Shown in pieces: positions 33,980 through 45,427 of a stretch of 64,000 nt of DNA. Made by a program: the position numbers and the translations under genes. The notes under the pieces are model-generated. The model saw only the letters and a program-made list of their open reading frames with translations. It made no database searches and was not told the origin of the DNA. The DNA is from Catenaria anguillulae PL171 (Eukaryota > Blastocladiomycota > Blastocladiomycetes > Blastocladiales > Catenariaceae), in contig MCFL01000003.1 of the NCBI GenBank assembly GCA_002102555.1, forward strand, positions 620,001-684,000, in the 5' to 3' direction. Every line of letters begins with the position of its first letter. Position 1 is the first letter of the stretch.

Positions 33980-36821
33980 TCACCAATCGGATGGGAATGC
34001 ATCCAACACTGCTCGAATCCGTGCCCCAATCGGCCCCGGTGTTGATTCGAGCTCGGAATAGATTTGCTTGAGCTGAAGCAGTTCCATCTTGCATTTTGAG
34101 CACTTTTCCATCCTGGAAGGTCGACACGAGTTAGTGAAAGCGTTTGCAAGAGCGTGTCCACACAAACAAGCAGCACATACCGCTCTTCCCGTGAAAAATC
34201 AATACCCGTCAGCGGGTACGCCGCCAGTGTCTCGGAAATCAAGGGAGCAAAGTGCCTGAGCACATTGTGTACTGCCTCACACGCTGCCTCCAGATAACTG
34301 TGCGACACGGAAAACTGTCAGTGTGACCTTGTGCGTCCCCAATGCATTCCATTGCTGGAAGAAAACATACTCTTCAAACGGCTCAAACATCAACTCGGCA
34401 CACCATGGCAGCACACCAACACATACATCGAGCGTCCATCCCTTTGGCGCACGCACGCTCATTGTACGCAACACGTCCACCCACACGTCGTGCCTAGCCA
34501 TCCTGGTTGCTTGCGCAACGACGCCCTTCAAGTTGCCTGTGTCCCAGTGAGGGGCAAGCTGATGGATCAACTGGCGGCGCTGCATGAGCATGGCAACGGT
34601 CACGGCGTGCTGGTCGGCCATGGTATCAATGGTTGGTCCCAGTGGCAGTTTTTGGATCGAGCCGCGGGAGAGGGCGGAAATGTCGAGGCCGAGCACCTTG
34701 TTGGGTGTACCGGCAAGTGGGAGGAACGCGCCGGCGGGCGTTGGGAGACGCGGGAGCGATGACGAGTGGGGAAGGATGGATGAGGCCGGTGGAGATGTTT
34801 GCGTGGATACTGTTGGTGCACATGGCAAGGACAGTCAGAGATAAACAAATGCAACAAAGCTCACCACATGAAATGACGAACCAGGTTGATTCATGGGCTT
34901 TTCTGAAGCAGGCCACGCCGACATTGGTGACGACGCGGTATCCACTTTTGCAGGCGGAGGCACGGCCACCACAGGCGTCATTTGCGTGCTGGCCGACTTT
35001 AGCTCCACAGCTCCAGGTTTGCGCACAGTCACGTCGACCGAAATTGGTTGCGGCACTGGCGGCGAAGTGTCTACGGCAACCTCCCGCTTTTGCACCGGCA
35101 TCTTGACATTCGCTACCCGCATCTCTTGAACGCCGACGACCACCTCCTCCACCTCATCCTCGTCGACAATAGGCTGTTGTTGTTCTTGATGCAGCCCACT
35201 CGGCACACTTGCTGCACCTCTGAGCTGCGCCGCCGTCATTGTATCGTCCAACGCCGACATGCTTCTCGAAGTTGGCCGCGCGAGCTGCGCGGCAGTGAGC
35301 GTCACCGACAGCGACGAGCCCGCACGCGACAGTGGTCCGGTGGGTGTTGCGCCAGATTCGCGTGGTGTCCCTGTTCCGTTTTCACGCGGTGTGTGTGTGC
35401 CAGCACCGCGTGGTGTGCCCGGGGCAGGTGTCAAGTCGGTCGCGAGCGAGGCAGATGACAGCGTAATTGGAGGCCGGTCTGTGTCAGGAATGGTTGGGAT
35501 CGAGGATCTGCGGGGTTGGGACGCCGAGGACGAAGACAGGATGGGCGAGGTGATGGGTGGAAGTGGTGGGAGACCGGAAAGTGTGGTTAAAGTGGCTGAC
35601 ATTGACGACGAAATGTGACCAGCAGTCGCGGATGCAGTCGACGGCAAGTTCATGTGCATTTGCATGACGTGCACGTAGCTGTCGGAAATGCCCGCTGCTA
35701 CAATATGCTCGGCATTGCCCACAGGAACCACCACCGCGTCAGCCCACGCCGTCGGACTGGCGGGTGCCACGGGCATGGTTGACGCGTGAGCAAAGTGTGG
35801 GTCCCAGTTGTACATGGCGACGCTGTCGGCAGCAAGGCCCAAGAGCTGAGATCCGTCGAGCGTAAACAGCGGGTACACGCTTGCGTCTTGCATGGCGGGA
35901 CCCTGTGAGATGATGCCATAGGTTTCCATGTCCCACACGGTGAGCGAACCGTCTGTGGCCAGTGTGGACATGACGAGCTCGCGAGGGTGGAAGCAGATGC
36001 GGTAGGCCGGGCTGCCCAAGAACCGGTGCACGAGGCGGCCCGTTGACATGTCCCAGACATTGGCGCACACGGGCGTACTGCTACCGGTGGATTGGGACGT
36101 GTAATTACTCGTAAGCAAGTACCGGCCGTCAGGAGTGAATCGGACCAGATCGGCGTGTAAGCCTGTTGGATTGGTGATGGTAAGGACAGAGGTTTTGCGT
36201 TTGAGGTCCCAGACTTTGACCGAGGGTTCTCCTGACGTGGCAGAGACGAAAAAATCGTCGAGCGGGTGGAAATGGAGCTTGTCAATGGCGGAACGGTGAC
36301 CCATGAAGGATCGGATGGCTTTGCCCTGTTCGAGGTCCCAAAGCTTTAGTGAGCCGTTGGAGCAGCCGGCGACGACGAGGTGCTCGGGCGAGTCGATTGC
36401 AATGCCGGTGACAGCATGGGTGTGGCCGGCGAGTGTCTATAACATCGTCGCATGGTCAACCAAGACGCACAAACACTTGGCTGCATTCGCCTAGCGGAGC
36501 ATACCAGGAGCGGATTGGTGTTCCCGACTTCCCAGAGGTGTACCTTGCGGTCGTCGCCCCCCGTGACCAGGATGTTGCCATGGCGCTGGCCGACACGCAA
36601 GCAAGTGACTTGGGACGAGTGGGCCGGGAATTCGTCTGTTGAATCAAGAAGGCAAGATCGCGACGCGCAGCAGACGGTCAGATAAGGTGACTCCGGGCAA
36701 GTGGCATGGATCATGGATCGGGGTCCAAGATGAAGTAGACAGCGAGCCGGAGCGTTGCGCCGAGTGCACTTGTGGTGATGAGTAGTGGGAATGGCGTACA
36801 TTGCCTTGCCAGAGACTGCAT
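33980..36821 (-). CDS. KATNB1: Katanin p80 regulatory subunit (KATNB1-like)
   Basis: Targets and regulates the microtubule-severing katanin p60 ATPase at centrosomes and basal bodies. Exons 36821-36800, 36635-36505, 36436-34882, 34809-34371, 34297-34181 and 34112-33980 join in phase to 798 residues. The first exon has only seven codons plus one base (MQSLARQ). It is followed by EFPAHSSQVTCLRVGQRHGN and VTGGDDRKVHLWEV, as in animal katanin p80. Six WD40 blades, a long Ser/Thr/Pro-rich linker, and the con80 domain follow: MLMQRRQLIHQLAPHWDTGN, YLEAACEAVHNVLRHFAP and MEKCSKCKMELLQL. The 5' end faces WDR7 across 275 bp. The splice at 34882/34809 relies on a weak donor (GTTCGT); the rest is clear. 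Confidence 0.88.
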
Positions 36822-37096
36822 GGTAACTTGTGTGGAAGGAGCGTGGGACAAGTATGTAACTTGTGTCGATCAAGGACGATCTCAATGAAGCACGTCTGAA
36901 AGCTCTTGAGGACGTCTTCCAGAGGTCTTCCAGAAGTCTCCGGGAATGGCGTCGATCTTTGTGCTACATGCATGGACGTCGGTCCACTTGGGGCATGGCA
37001 CCGATGGCTTTGAAGTGGAATGCAATGCAATGCAATGTAATTTTGACCAAGACTCGATGCAATTGCAAAGACACAAGGCCAACGTAGTATGATACA

Positions 37097-40000
37097 ATGA
37101 CCACCTTCATCTTGCCGCTTGTCTATTGGCACCCGCGCCCAACAGAGGACGACGTGACCGCACTCACGGTCCATCCAGACACCTCGCGCGTCATTGCCGG
37201 CACCGAATCCGGCCGCATCTGGGCCTTTGCTCTCGACACGAACCCACAGCCCACGGGGCCGCCTCTGATTCCCCAGGTCCTATTGGTGGGCCATCGCGCC
37301 CCCGTCTCTTGCTTTGCCTTTACGCACCAAGACACAGATGTCGTTGCCGCTGGCGAGGAGCACGTGCTGGTATCCGCAAGTGAAGATGGGTCCGTATTCT
37401 CGCTTTCTCCTAGAAGATCCGAGTATGTACCGTGGGGCTGACTCACCCTTGTTTTGATCCAGGGAGGTATGCCTCTGGAATTTGACCGACGGCCAATGCC
37501 TGCAAGTCAACTCGGCCGCCTTCCCAGGCGTCCCACGGACCATTGCTGTCAGTGCTTGCGGCCAATACCTTTTTGTCGGTGGCCAAGCCGCGCAGCTCAT
37601 TGTTCTCAACAGCCAAACCCTCGAGCCAATCGCCTCATCTTCCGATCTCAGTGACTGGATCATTCAAGTCGATCGGCTGTGTGCCGCCGAGTCAAAGACT
37701 TTTCTCAGTGTGCTCACTCCCACCACAATCTGCCAGTTTGTCTTTGACGAGCTGAATTTCGCCTTGACCAAGCTGTTCCATTCCAATGTCGTCAATCCGG
37801 AAGATGTGGTTGATCCTACGATCCTGTCCATGACTTCGAATGCAACACAGACGGCATTTATCGGCAAGCGCGAAGTGACTGTTGGTGTTCTCTTTTTCCC
37901 ATTTCGACTCGATTTACACACCTTGCCTGACGTTGAACCTGTCTCTTTCCTCAGCTGTACGATTGGTCCATTGGCAAGATTCAGCGCTCGGCCGCTATTC
38001 CAACGCCAAAGGGCGAAGCGGACTGGGCAGGCGGGTTATTTGTTGATACCAAACTTCTGCTCTGGTCCCGGGTATGTGCATCCCTTTTTTTTGCCCCCAT
38101 GGTCCGATTCTCACAGTCACTCAAACCAGATGCTGCATCGGATTTATTTAGCTCAATCACCTCTTTACCTACGACGTGGGCGTTTCGCTCACGGCTCCTC
38201 AATCGTCACTTGCAATGCAATGTCTGTCCGTCATACCCTTGCTTGTCTCCTTTTCACACTTGATGCTCACTCTTTTGGTGTACAGTTACGTCGCTGCTTC
38301 ACATTGGAGTTCTCGGCCCTCGTCTCATTGTCTGCTCTGGCGAGCAATTCCAAATCCACTCGCTCACGGACCAAAACTCCCCGCCCTCGCCGCTCGTCTC
38401 GATCCGCGACTTTAGCCAAACTGTCATGACCCACGTGCCGTCCCACCCCTCAAAGACGGCCCCACACGCGACGACTTCGATCCAAGATCCTGTCACCTGC
38501 CAAGCGCTCCTTCCAGGCTTCCACTCGATTGTGCGCGGCACTGCCCTTGGTCGGCTTCAAATCTCCCCACTCAGCCGCATGTTTGAAGATCCGGACGTGG
38601 ATGTGCAAGCGCACAAAGGGTCCATCACGTGCGTGCACGTATTCCAACCACGCACCACTGGCGGCCTCGGTGGCACGCCGCCGCAATACCCCTTACCCAG
38701 CGATTTCACTGCAGGACAGGGCCAGCAACTCGCCAGTCCCTCATCCACAACCAACACGACCATCCCACTGTCATCCGCATCTCCCACCCCACCGGGCACA
38801 CTCATCGTCACCGGCAGCGACGACTGCACGGTGCGCATCTTTTCGGCAACCCACGGCCTGACCCTGCTGCGCACCCTGCGGCACCACGTGTCGCCCATCA
38901 CACGAATTCTCGCCGCTCCTTCTGGCGCCCCCTATGCCGATGCGGCCATCGTGACCGTGGCTGCCGACCACTCGCTAGCCATTGTGCGGCTCGCCGATGG
39001 CGCCGTCCTACACTGGGTCCCGAACGCGCCACTGGCCCCCGTGGAGCTCGCATGGCGCGACGACCTGGTGCTTGTGGCGTACGCGCATCATGCCGGCGTG
39101 CACGTGTGGGACACGCGGGCAGGCGTGCTGGATCGCATCGTGCACGGGGACACGGCGCGCCTCGTGCTTGCTGGGTGTTACCCGAGGCTGGTGGTGGACG
39201 ATAAGGCGCACGCAGTCGAAGGCGGCGTGCAGCGCACGGCCTTGGCCGAAGTGAGCATGAGCGCGTCGCATGTGTTTATGGTCAATGTCAAGCGCGTGGT
39301 GGCGGACCAGGAGTTGGGTCTGGCCCATAGCTTGGCGGCCGCACTTGTGACCAGCGGCGTGGATCCAGATATGGATGCGCTTGCAGGCGGTGGCGGCGTC
39401 GACACATCGCGTGTGACGCTCGGGATTCGCGGCACAAACGGGAACCTGGCGCTCATGGCCCCACACCATCGCGAAGGCTTGACCATTTCGCCCACCGTCA
39501 CGGCCACGCGCTTGTTGGCGCTGTACTTGATTGCGCGCGCGCTCAAGTTGCAGCAGAACCCGAACTTGGTCGAGGCCGAGTTTCAGGCCGGATATGTGCG
39601 GTACCTCGATGGACTGGCAAGCAAGATTGGCAATAAGGGAATGAGTCATGCGTCGCTGGCGTTCTTGTCGCGGTATTGGCACGACTCGCTGCCGACGTTG
39701 CAGCAAGGTGCACGGCTCGTGTTTACGTGGACACTGTCAAAGTTGAACTCGGAGCAGGTGGGCATGGTGGTCAAGTACTGGTTGACACATTTGCCATCGG
39801 TCGCCGGTGTGGGCGGTGGTGGCGCCATGATTTCAAAGACGATGGCCAGGGCCACCATCATTTTGGCCGTGATCGGATGCGAATTGCCCGATCAAATCCC
39901 GCTGCATGTGGCCAAGGAAATCTCCTTGTCATTGACCATGCTCATGTCCGAGTCGGCGGGCGATGAATCCGGTACGGCAGCAGCGGGTCCAAGTGCAGGC

Positions 40001-41140
40001 ATCGGTACTGGTGCGGCCGCAGGCGTTTATCGGCTCAGTGCCATTGAACTTCTCGGGCGTGGCTTTCCGACCTGGGAACCGCACATTTCGGGTGCCGCCG
40101 TGGTTCGTGCGCTCATTGTTCTGGGAACCCAGGCGGCAGCAGCGGCTGCCGCGGCCGCCGCCACTGTGACGAGCACGGGCAAGGCCGCACAGGCGCAGGC
40201 CACGGCCATGGGCCAGCCGATCCCACACCCTGGTCCGCAACCCACCATTGCGCCGCCGCAACCGTCGGGCCCAAGCCAAGCCATTGCAGCCATGGCACGT
40301 CAATCGCTTCTGGCCATTGCGGGCTATCACCTGGCCATGGTGATACAAACCATCATCACCGATCTCGAGCACGGGCACACATCATCCTCATTCACGTCCA
40401 ACACTTCGCACGCACACGTGCCAACGTCGTCGTCGACGGCAGCCGCAGCCGGTGTCCACGCGTCCATCATTGACAAGGCCATGCTCCTCCGCTTCACCAC
40501 CTACCTGGTCAACAAACTCGCCACGCCGCTGGCGCTTTCAGGGTCTGGCGTGCGTCTTGCCGAAGCCGTGGTGCAAGTGCTCGATCCGGCGCATGCGCAC
40601 AACCAGCGTGACGCCCTGCTTCAGCCCGCAACGGGCACGCTGTTTGAAATGGTGCGGCGGTTTCCGACGGTCGCGTTCCATGCACAAGCACAAAGGATTG
40701 CCACGGGGCATCGCGACGGCCGCGTCGTTGTATGGGATTTGAAGACGGCCACAAGGGCACATGTGATTGACGCGCACTTGGCAGCCGCCGCTGCATCTGC
40801 CTCCTCAGGCGCCGGCGCCGGCGTGACTGCGGTCGCCTTCACGCCCGATGGCAAATCTGTCGTCAGTTATGCGGCGGCCGAGGGCGCTATCAAAGTGTGG
40901 TCGCCGCCCTCCGGATTTGCCTTCCTCATGGGCGCCGTGTCGGGGGGAAATGTATTGAAGGCTGTCAAGGTGATTGCGCATGCGCCGGGAGGGCTTGTTC
41001 CTCCGCCTGGCCCGCTCGGCGCGCAAGCTTCGCCGGCCGGACAAGGGGCAGTTCCCGGGTGGATGGTGCAGTTGAGTGTGGTGGATGGAGCAATTGAGGT
41101 GGTGGATGCTGGTGGCGTCAAGCGGTATAGCTTGACGTAA
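37097..41140 (+). CDS. WDR7: WDR7 / rabconnectin-3 beta-like WD40 protein
   Basis: Partner of DMXL/rabconnectin-3 alpha in the complex that assembles the V-ATPase and drives endosome acidification. Exons 37097-37389, 37463-37880, 37955-38071, 38152-38221 and 38286-41140 give 1250 residues in phase. The start MTTFILPLVYWHPRPTEDDV resembles WDR7, followed by N-terminal WD repeats (LVSASEDGEVCLWNLTDGQC across the first junction), a mid propeller (GTLIVTGSDDCTVRIFSATH), a helical region, and the characteristic C-terminal pair ATGHRDGRVVVWDLKTATRA and TPDGKSVVSYAAAEGAIKVW. Poly-Ala and Gly-rich insertions are visible. The first donor may instead be GTATGT at 37423, adding 11 residues. Confidence 0.85.
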
Positions 41141-41795
41141 ATGGTTGTTTTGAGTTTTCGAAACGAAATGAACACACACGACTCGCTTCTTGTATTGATC
41201 CTCGAGGAAATAGGGGTCAAGGGCTGCAATTGGACAGCCTGTCAGGTTCAATGTGGGAAAAGGAAAAGAGACACTGAGAGAAGAGGAGAGGAGTGGGGAG
41301 GAAACGAAAACTTACATCATCAACTTTCATGGTATGTACAGCATTTGAAGTGGGGGCGAAGGGCAAACGGGCGAATGAGGAGAGAAGAGACGGGGAAAGA
41401 GAGAAAGGGACACGGTAGGTCACACTCGTGGTCAATTCTTTTGGGTGTTGAAAGATCGAACGGCCCCCATGCTGATAAACACACACACGCACACATACAA
41501 AAAAAAAAATGAAATGGAGAGGGAAATAGGAAAACCACGAAAATGAGACGAGAGAAACGCAAAAAAGAGACGAGCGACGAAAGGCAGAAAGAAACACACG
41601 CACACAAATAGATAGGCAAATGATGTGGGGGGGGGGGGGGGGACAAGCAGGAGGACGAAGAAGGAGAAAGAGATACCAAATGGACGAGAACTTGAAAAAA
41701 AGAGGGCAAAAACAAAAACGTCCTTGGAATCGGTCGAACCATGCGCGCGACCAGTTCCTGGAAGAAGAATGAAATCATGACTCGAGCACGTCTAC
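41141..41795. other. Purine-rich intergenic region with a G16 run and CA tracts
   Basis: About 650 bp between two converging genes. The plus strand from roughly 41250 to 41720 is strongly purine-biased (GAAA, GAGA, GGGA blocks) and includes CACACACGCACACATAC tracts and an uninterrupted run of 16 G at 41627-41642. No gene-like frame. A strong acceptor (TTCTTCTTCCAG, minus strand near 41757) could add a last exon to the CCCH gene. Confidence 0.6.
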
Positions 41796-44339
41796 TCACG
41801 AACGCCACATATCTGCATGTTGCATCTGTTGTTGCTGGCCGCGCATCATCTGATCGGCAGCCGACCCGGCACCGCCATTCAACGGTGCCGCCAAACACTC
41901 TTGAATGTGGCGATGATGCTCCTCATGCGGTGCCATAGGGTGCAACAAGTGCAGCCCACACACGGGACACTGCAACCCATGCACCTTGCCACAACCGCCG
42001 GGGCACTGACCGTGGCGCACATGGTCGGCGCAAAGCATGGGCAATCCCTTGGGTGACTGGTTCGCCGCGGCGGTTGGTGCCCAAGGACTCGGGCCCGACG
42101 GGCGCCTGCTTGTGGGTTGCGCAGGCGAAGTGTGACCCGATCCGTTGGCGTTTCCGCCCGTGAGCGCAGAGAGCGTGTGCATTTGCGACCAAGGGGTCGA
42201 CTGGCCCGATGACGTGGCATTGGATGTGCCGCCAACAGTGGATGTGGAGGTGGACGGCGTCATGGTCGGGTGGCCGCCGCCGGCCGAGGCCCCGCCGGGG
42301 AGCGCAGCCTCGAGATCTTGCATGGCAAACACGACATCTTCGTCAAAGGCCACCGCCGAATCCGACTTGCGAATATCGTTAGTTGGGCTGGTGGTTTCCG
42401 AGGACGAGGACGCAGTGCTCTTGGGCCGCACGTTGAATCCATGCACTGTGGTTCCGGGGGCATGAGAAACCTGTGACGATGCGCCACCAAGGCGCGAAAA
42501 GCCAGTCCCAGGCACCGACGAGGCGGGGAGCGCGGAACGCTGCGAAGCGAAACGGCGCTGCTCGATAGGCGTCAGCAGGTCCGACAAGGACGCGGGAAGA
42601 ATGCCCGCTGAAACGGTATCGTCGTCGTCGAGCTGGTCGCCAGCGCCGCCAACACCACCGCCCGAATTAAACGAATGCGCATCGAAATCGTCGCTGAGCG
42701 AGCTCAAGCGGCTTCCCGTGTTGTGATTGTTGTTGGCGCCGTGGCCAAAGTGTCCGCTCAAGCTGCTTGCGCCGGCGCCCATGTAGCTGGCTGAGCCCAT
42801 CCCGGCAACGTCGTATCCGGGCTCGGAGTAGTCGTCGCTTTCGGCACCGTAAAACTGGCCGGCGCCGCTACCAAGCGCACTGAAGCTGAGTCGCGAGGGC
42901 ACACTTGCAGGTGCGGCTCCAGGGACAAATGAGGCTGACAACCTTGACCTTGGTGCGCCACCATTGACTCCAGGCATACCTGCCCCAAGACCGCCGCCGC
43001 CCAACATAGAACTTGTTCTGGGCAGACTGCCCGCAGCCAAATGCGATGCCGGCGGGTCATACGACGACCCAAGTGCGCTCTGCCACACGTTTCCAGTGCC
43101 CGCTCCAGGCGACGTGCCATACGAGGATGTGGACATGATGGACGCGCGCTGTTGCGCCGCAGCCGCCAATTGGCCCATAGGCGTGGGTGTCGTGCTTGCT
43201 GCCGACGACGACAGCGGCATGCCCGCCCACCCGGCCGCGCCCGTCGGCAAGGATCCCGAAAGCTGTGAGACGCCACCTGCACCCGTGCCCGATGCGTCAA
43301 ACCCGAGCATGGACGATTGCCTGCGCAAACTCATGGCGCGTTCACGTCGAGCGTGCAAGAATCCAGCGGCCGACCCGTGCGAGTGCGCGAGCTGTTGGTG
43401 TTGTTGCTGCTGAATGTGCGCCAAATGTTGCTGCTGCTGGTAGTGCTCGAGCAAGTGATGTTGGTGGTCCAAGGGCGTGTTTGCTGGAACAGACGGCATC
43501 GAGTCGAGTGACCCGGGCCCAAACGACGTCGACAGGTGCGCGCCGGGCGAGCCGACCATGCCGCCCGGAACAGACATGCGGTGCGACAAGCTGGCGGATG
43601 AGGACAGGCCACCAGCCGCGGCGAAGGATCTTGAGTTGGTGGCATTGGGGGAGGCGGGCACGGGTACGGGCGTGGTGGGCGTGGGGGTGGTCGCGCCGTC
43701 ATAAAAGGCGTGCGGGTCGTCTTGGAAAAAGTGCTGTTGCTGTTGCTGCTGGAGCTGGTGTTGGTAGGAAAAGGATGACCGCGAGGTGGAGGGTGAGGGC
43801 GTGTTGTTGCGCGAGTTGAGCTGGGTCATGGACAATGAGAGTGACGCATTGGTGTTGGCGGCGGCGGCGGTCGACGACGCGGGGGCCGATGTGGGCCGCT
43901 GGTCATGGTTTTGGAGCTGGTCGTTGATGTGGGGCAGTGCGCACTTGCTGCCAAACTTGCAGTGGCCCTTGGCATAGTATTTGCAGTAGAGTGGCGATGC
44001 GGGCTGCTCTGTTGCGTGCGAAAACGAGCACTTGTCGCCCGCTTGACATTGGCCCGACCGGTAGAACTTGCATGGAATGTGTTGCGTTGACGAGGCCGTC
44101 GAGGGCCGATCCTTTACTGCACTGTTGGCGGCCCCAGCGACCATGCCGGCGCCTGAGGTGTGTGGGCGTGTGCCGTTGACCGCGGCCACACCAGCGGTCG
44201 AGCCAAATGCACGGGGTGCGTCTAAAGGGCGGTGGTGTTGATTTCCGGCCCCAGGGGCAGCGGGACCAGACGCCGCGACAGAGCGAGGCTCGAGGGTCGG
44301 CGTCTGAATGGCCAGCAGCTGGTGGGCAAAAGACTGCAT
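41796..44339 (-). CDS. CCCH zinc-finger protein with makorin-type Cys/His motif, no RING
   Basis: 847 residues from the Met at 44339; the open frame extends upstream but that part is repeat-derived (Ala/Cys codons). Two CCCH fingers of the C-x7-C-x5-C-x3-H type, CKFYRSGQCQAGDKCSFSH (90-108) and CKYYAKGHCKFGSKCALPH (119-137), probably bind RNA. About 600 low-complexity residues follow, including a Gln run. Near the C-terminus CADHVRHGQCPGGCGKVHG is followed by CPVCGLHLLHPMAP and HHRHIQEC, which resembles the Cys-His motif of makorins (C-x2-C-x3-LHP...H-x3-C), yet no C3HC4 RING is present. The stop TGA overlaps a strong donor (GTGAGT), so a further small exon is possible. Function inferred only as RNA-associated. 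Confidence 0.7.
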   Translation of the reverse strand: MQSFAHQLLAIQTPTLEPRSVAASGPAAPGAGNQHHRPLDAPRAFGSTAGVAAVNGTRPHTSGAGMVAGAANSAVKDRPSTASSTQHIPCKFYRSGQCQAGDKCSFSHATEQPASPLYCKYYAKGHCKFGSKCALPHINDQLQNHDQRPTSAPASSTAAAANTNASLSLSMTQLNSRNNTPSPSTSRSSFSYQHQLQQQQQQHFFQDDPHAFYDGATTPTPTTPVPVPASPNATNSRSFAAAGGLSSSASLSHRMSVPGGMVGSPGAHLSTSFGPGSLDSMPSVPANTPLDHQHHLLEHYQQQQHLAHIQQQQHQQLAHSHGSAAGFLHARRERAMSLRRQSSMLGFDASGTGAGGVSQLSGSLPTGAAGWAGMPLSSSAASTTPTPMGQLAAAAQQRASIMSTSSYGTSPGAGTGNVWQSALGSSYDPPASHLAAGSLPRTSSMLGGGGLGAGMPGVNGGAPRSRLSASFVPGAAPASVPSRLSFSALGSGAGQFYGAESDDYSEPGYDVAGMGSASYMGAGASSLSGHFGHGANNNHNTGSRLSSLSDDFDAHSFNSGGGVGGAGDQLDDDDTVSAGILPASLSDLLTPIEQRRFASQRSALPASSVPGTGFSRLGGASSQVSHAPGTTVHGFNVRPKSTASSSSETTSPTNDIRKSDSAVAFDEDVVFAMQDLEAALPGGASAGGGHPTMTPSTSTSTVGGTSNATSSGQSTPWSQMHTLSALTGGNANGSGHTSPAQPTSRRPSGPSPWAPTAAANQSPKGLPMLCADHVRHGQCPGGCGKVHGLQCPVCGLHLLHPMAPHEEHHRHIQECLAAPLNGGAGSAADQMMRGQQQQMQHADMWRS

Positions 44340-45427
44340 CTTGTCGCAGCTCGCGGCAAAAGCACAGGCACAGGCACAGGCACAGGCACGGCGAGTGCCG
44401 AGTCTAGGCAAGTCCTGTGAAATTGCAAGGCAGGACACGGATGAGAAACGGCATTTTCGAGATGACGACGGCGGGCAGTTGGGGACATACGTAGGGAAGG
44501 GCGGTGACGCAAGGAAAAAAGCACTCACTCGCGGTCGAGTCTTGTCGAGGACAGAGGGCGGTTGGGATCAAGTTGCATGGATTGCTGTGGGTCTCAGAGA
44601 CGCCGGTGAGTGCTGCCAACAGATAAATAAGATTATCGATCTTTGAATATGAATTCCGGAATCCACCTTTCAAGACGACTGAGGCCGCCGATGCGCTCTC
44701 ACCTCATCTCATTCTCGTCATCACATACCTACATATCCAAAGTCTTTACATATTACAAACACAAACACGTGCATGCGTCTCCAAACCCAGTCCCTGCCAA
44801 TATCATAAACGAATCCACGCGTTCATGGCTTCATGCTCATCACGCGTCCAAGGACGGACACACAACTGCTCAGTCAAGACTTTCTTCCCCTCCCCATGCA
44901 ACCGTAGCCTGGCACATCCTGGTCTACTCCATCAGATCGCGGTAAACGCAGTAATTTAAGCAAGAACGCTCGCAGCTGAGGCTCAATCCAAGATGCTGCA
45001 CAATCATACCCACTCCTGCGCTGCTGATTTGCGGTCCTGGCTATGCAAATGCAACGCTCGCGGAGGTGTCATGATCGGTCGTATCACTCCGCAGGCGAAT
45101 GCAGGGTCATGGGTCCTTGATGGGCATTGTACGCGTCATGAACCCTCCGTTTAGCCTAGCTATGTATGTCATTGTTCGGCCACTCTGCTCAGCAGCAGCC
45201 AACGAGTGCGACCGGCCAACAACGCGATGTTTCCCACGCTAGGGAAGGAGGTAGCTAACGCGCAAGCGATCTTTCCCCAGACTTCCCCGAGCGCGCCAAC
45301 TCCAGAAGACAGAGGCCGTTGAAATGCTTCCAATGGCCCCCGCCCGCCTGGAGCCGGACTTTGCATTGTTCGTCCATTGTTCTGGACTCGAGGCCACAAG
45401 TGAACCATTACTATTCATCAGTTCATC
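44340..45427. other. Divergent intergenic region with GCACAG hexanucleotide repeat
   Basis: About 1.1 kb between divergent starts. At 44362-44391 GCACAG is repeated five times, followed by a sixth imperfect unit. The remainder shows no gene-like frame. Confidence 0.5.
44362..44395. repeat. (GCACAG)n microsatellite
   Basis: Five perfect units plus GCACGG just upstream of the CCCH gene start. Confidence 0.9.

Noticed and set aside
44340-44528. Upstream extension of the CCCH protein (Ala/Cys repeats)
   Set aside because: It is the translation of the GCACAG microsatellite and lacks conserved sequence; the Met at 44339 is preferred.
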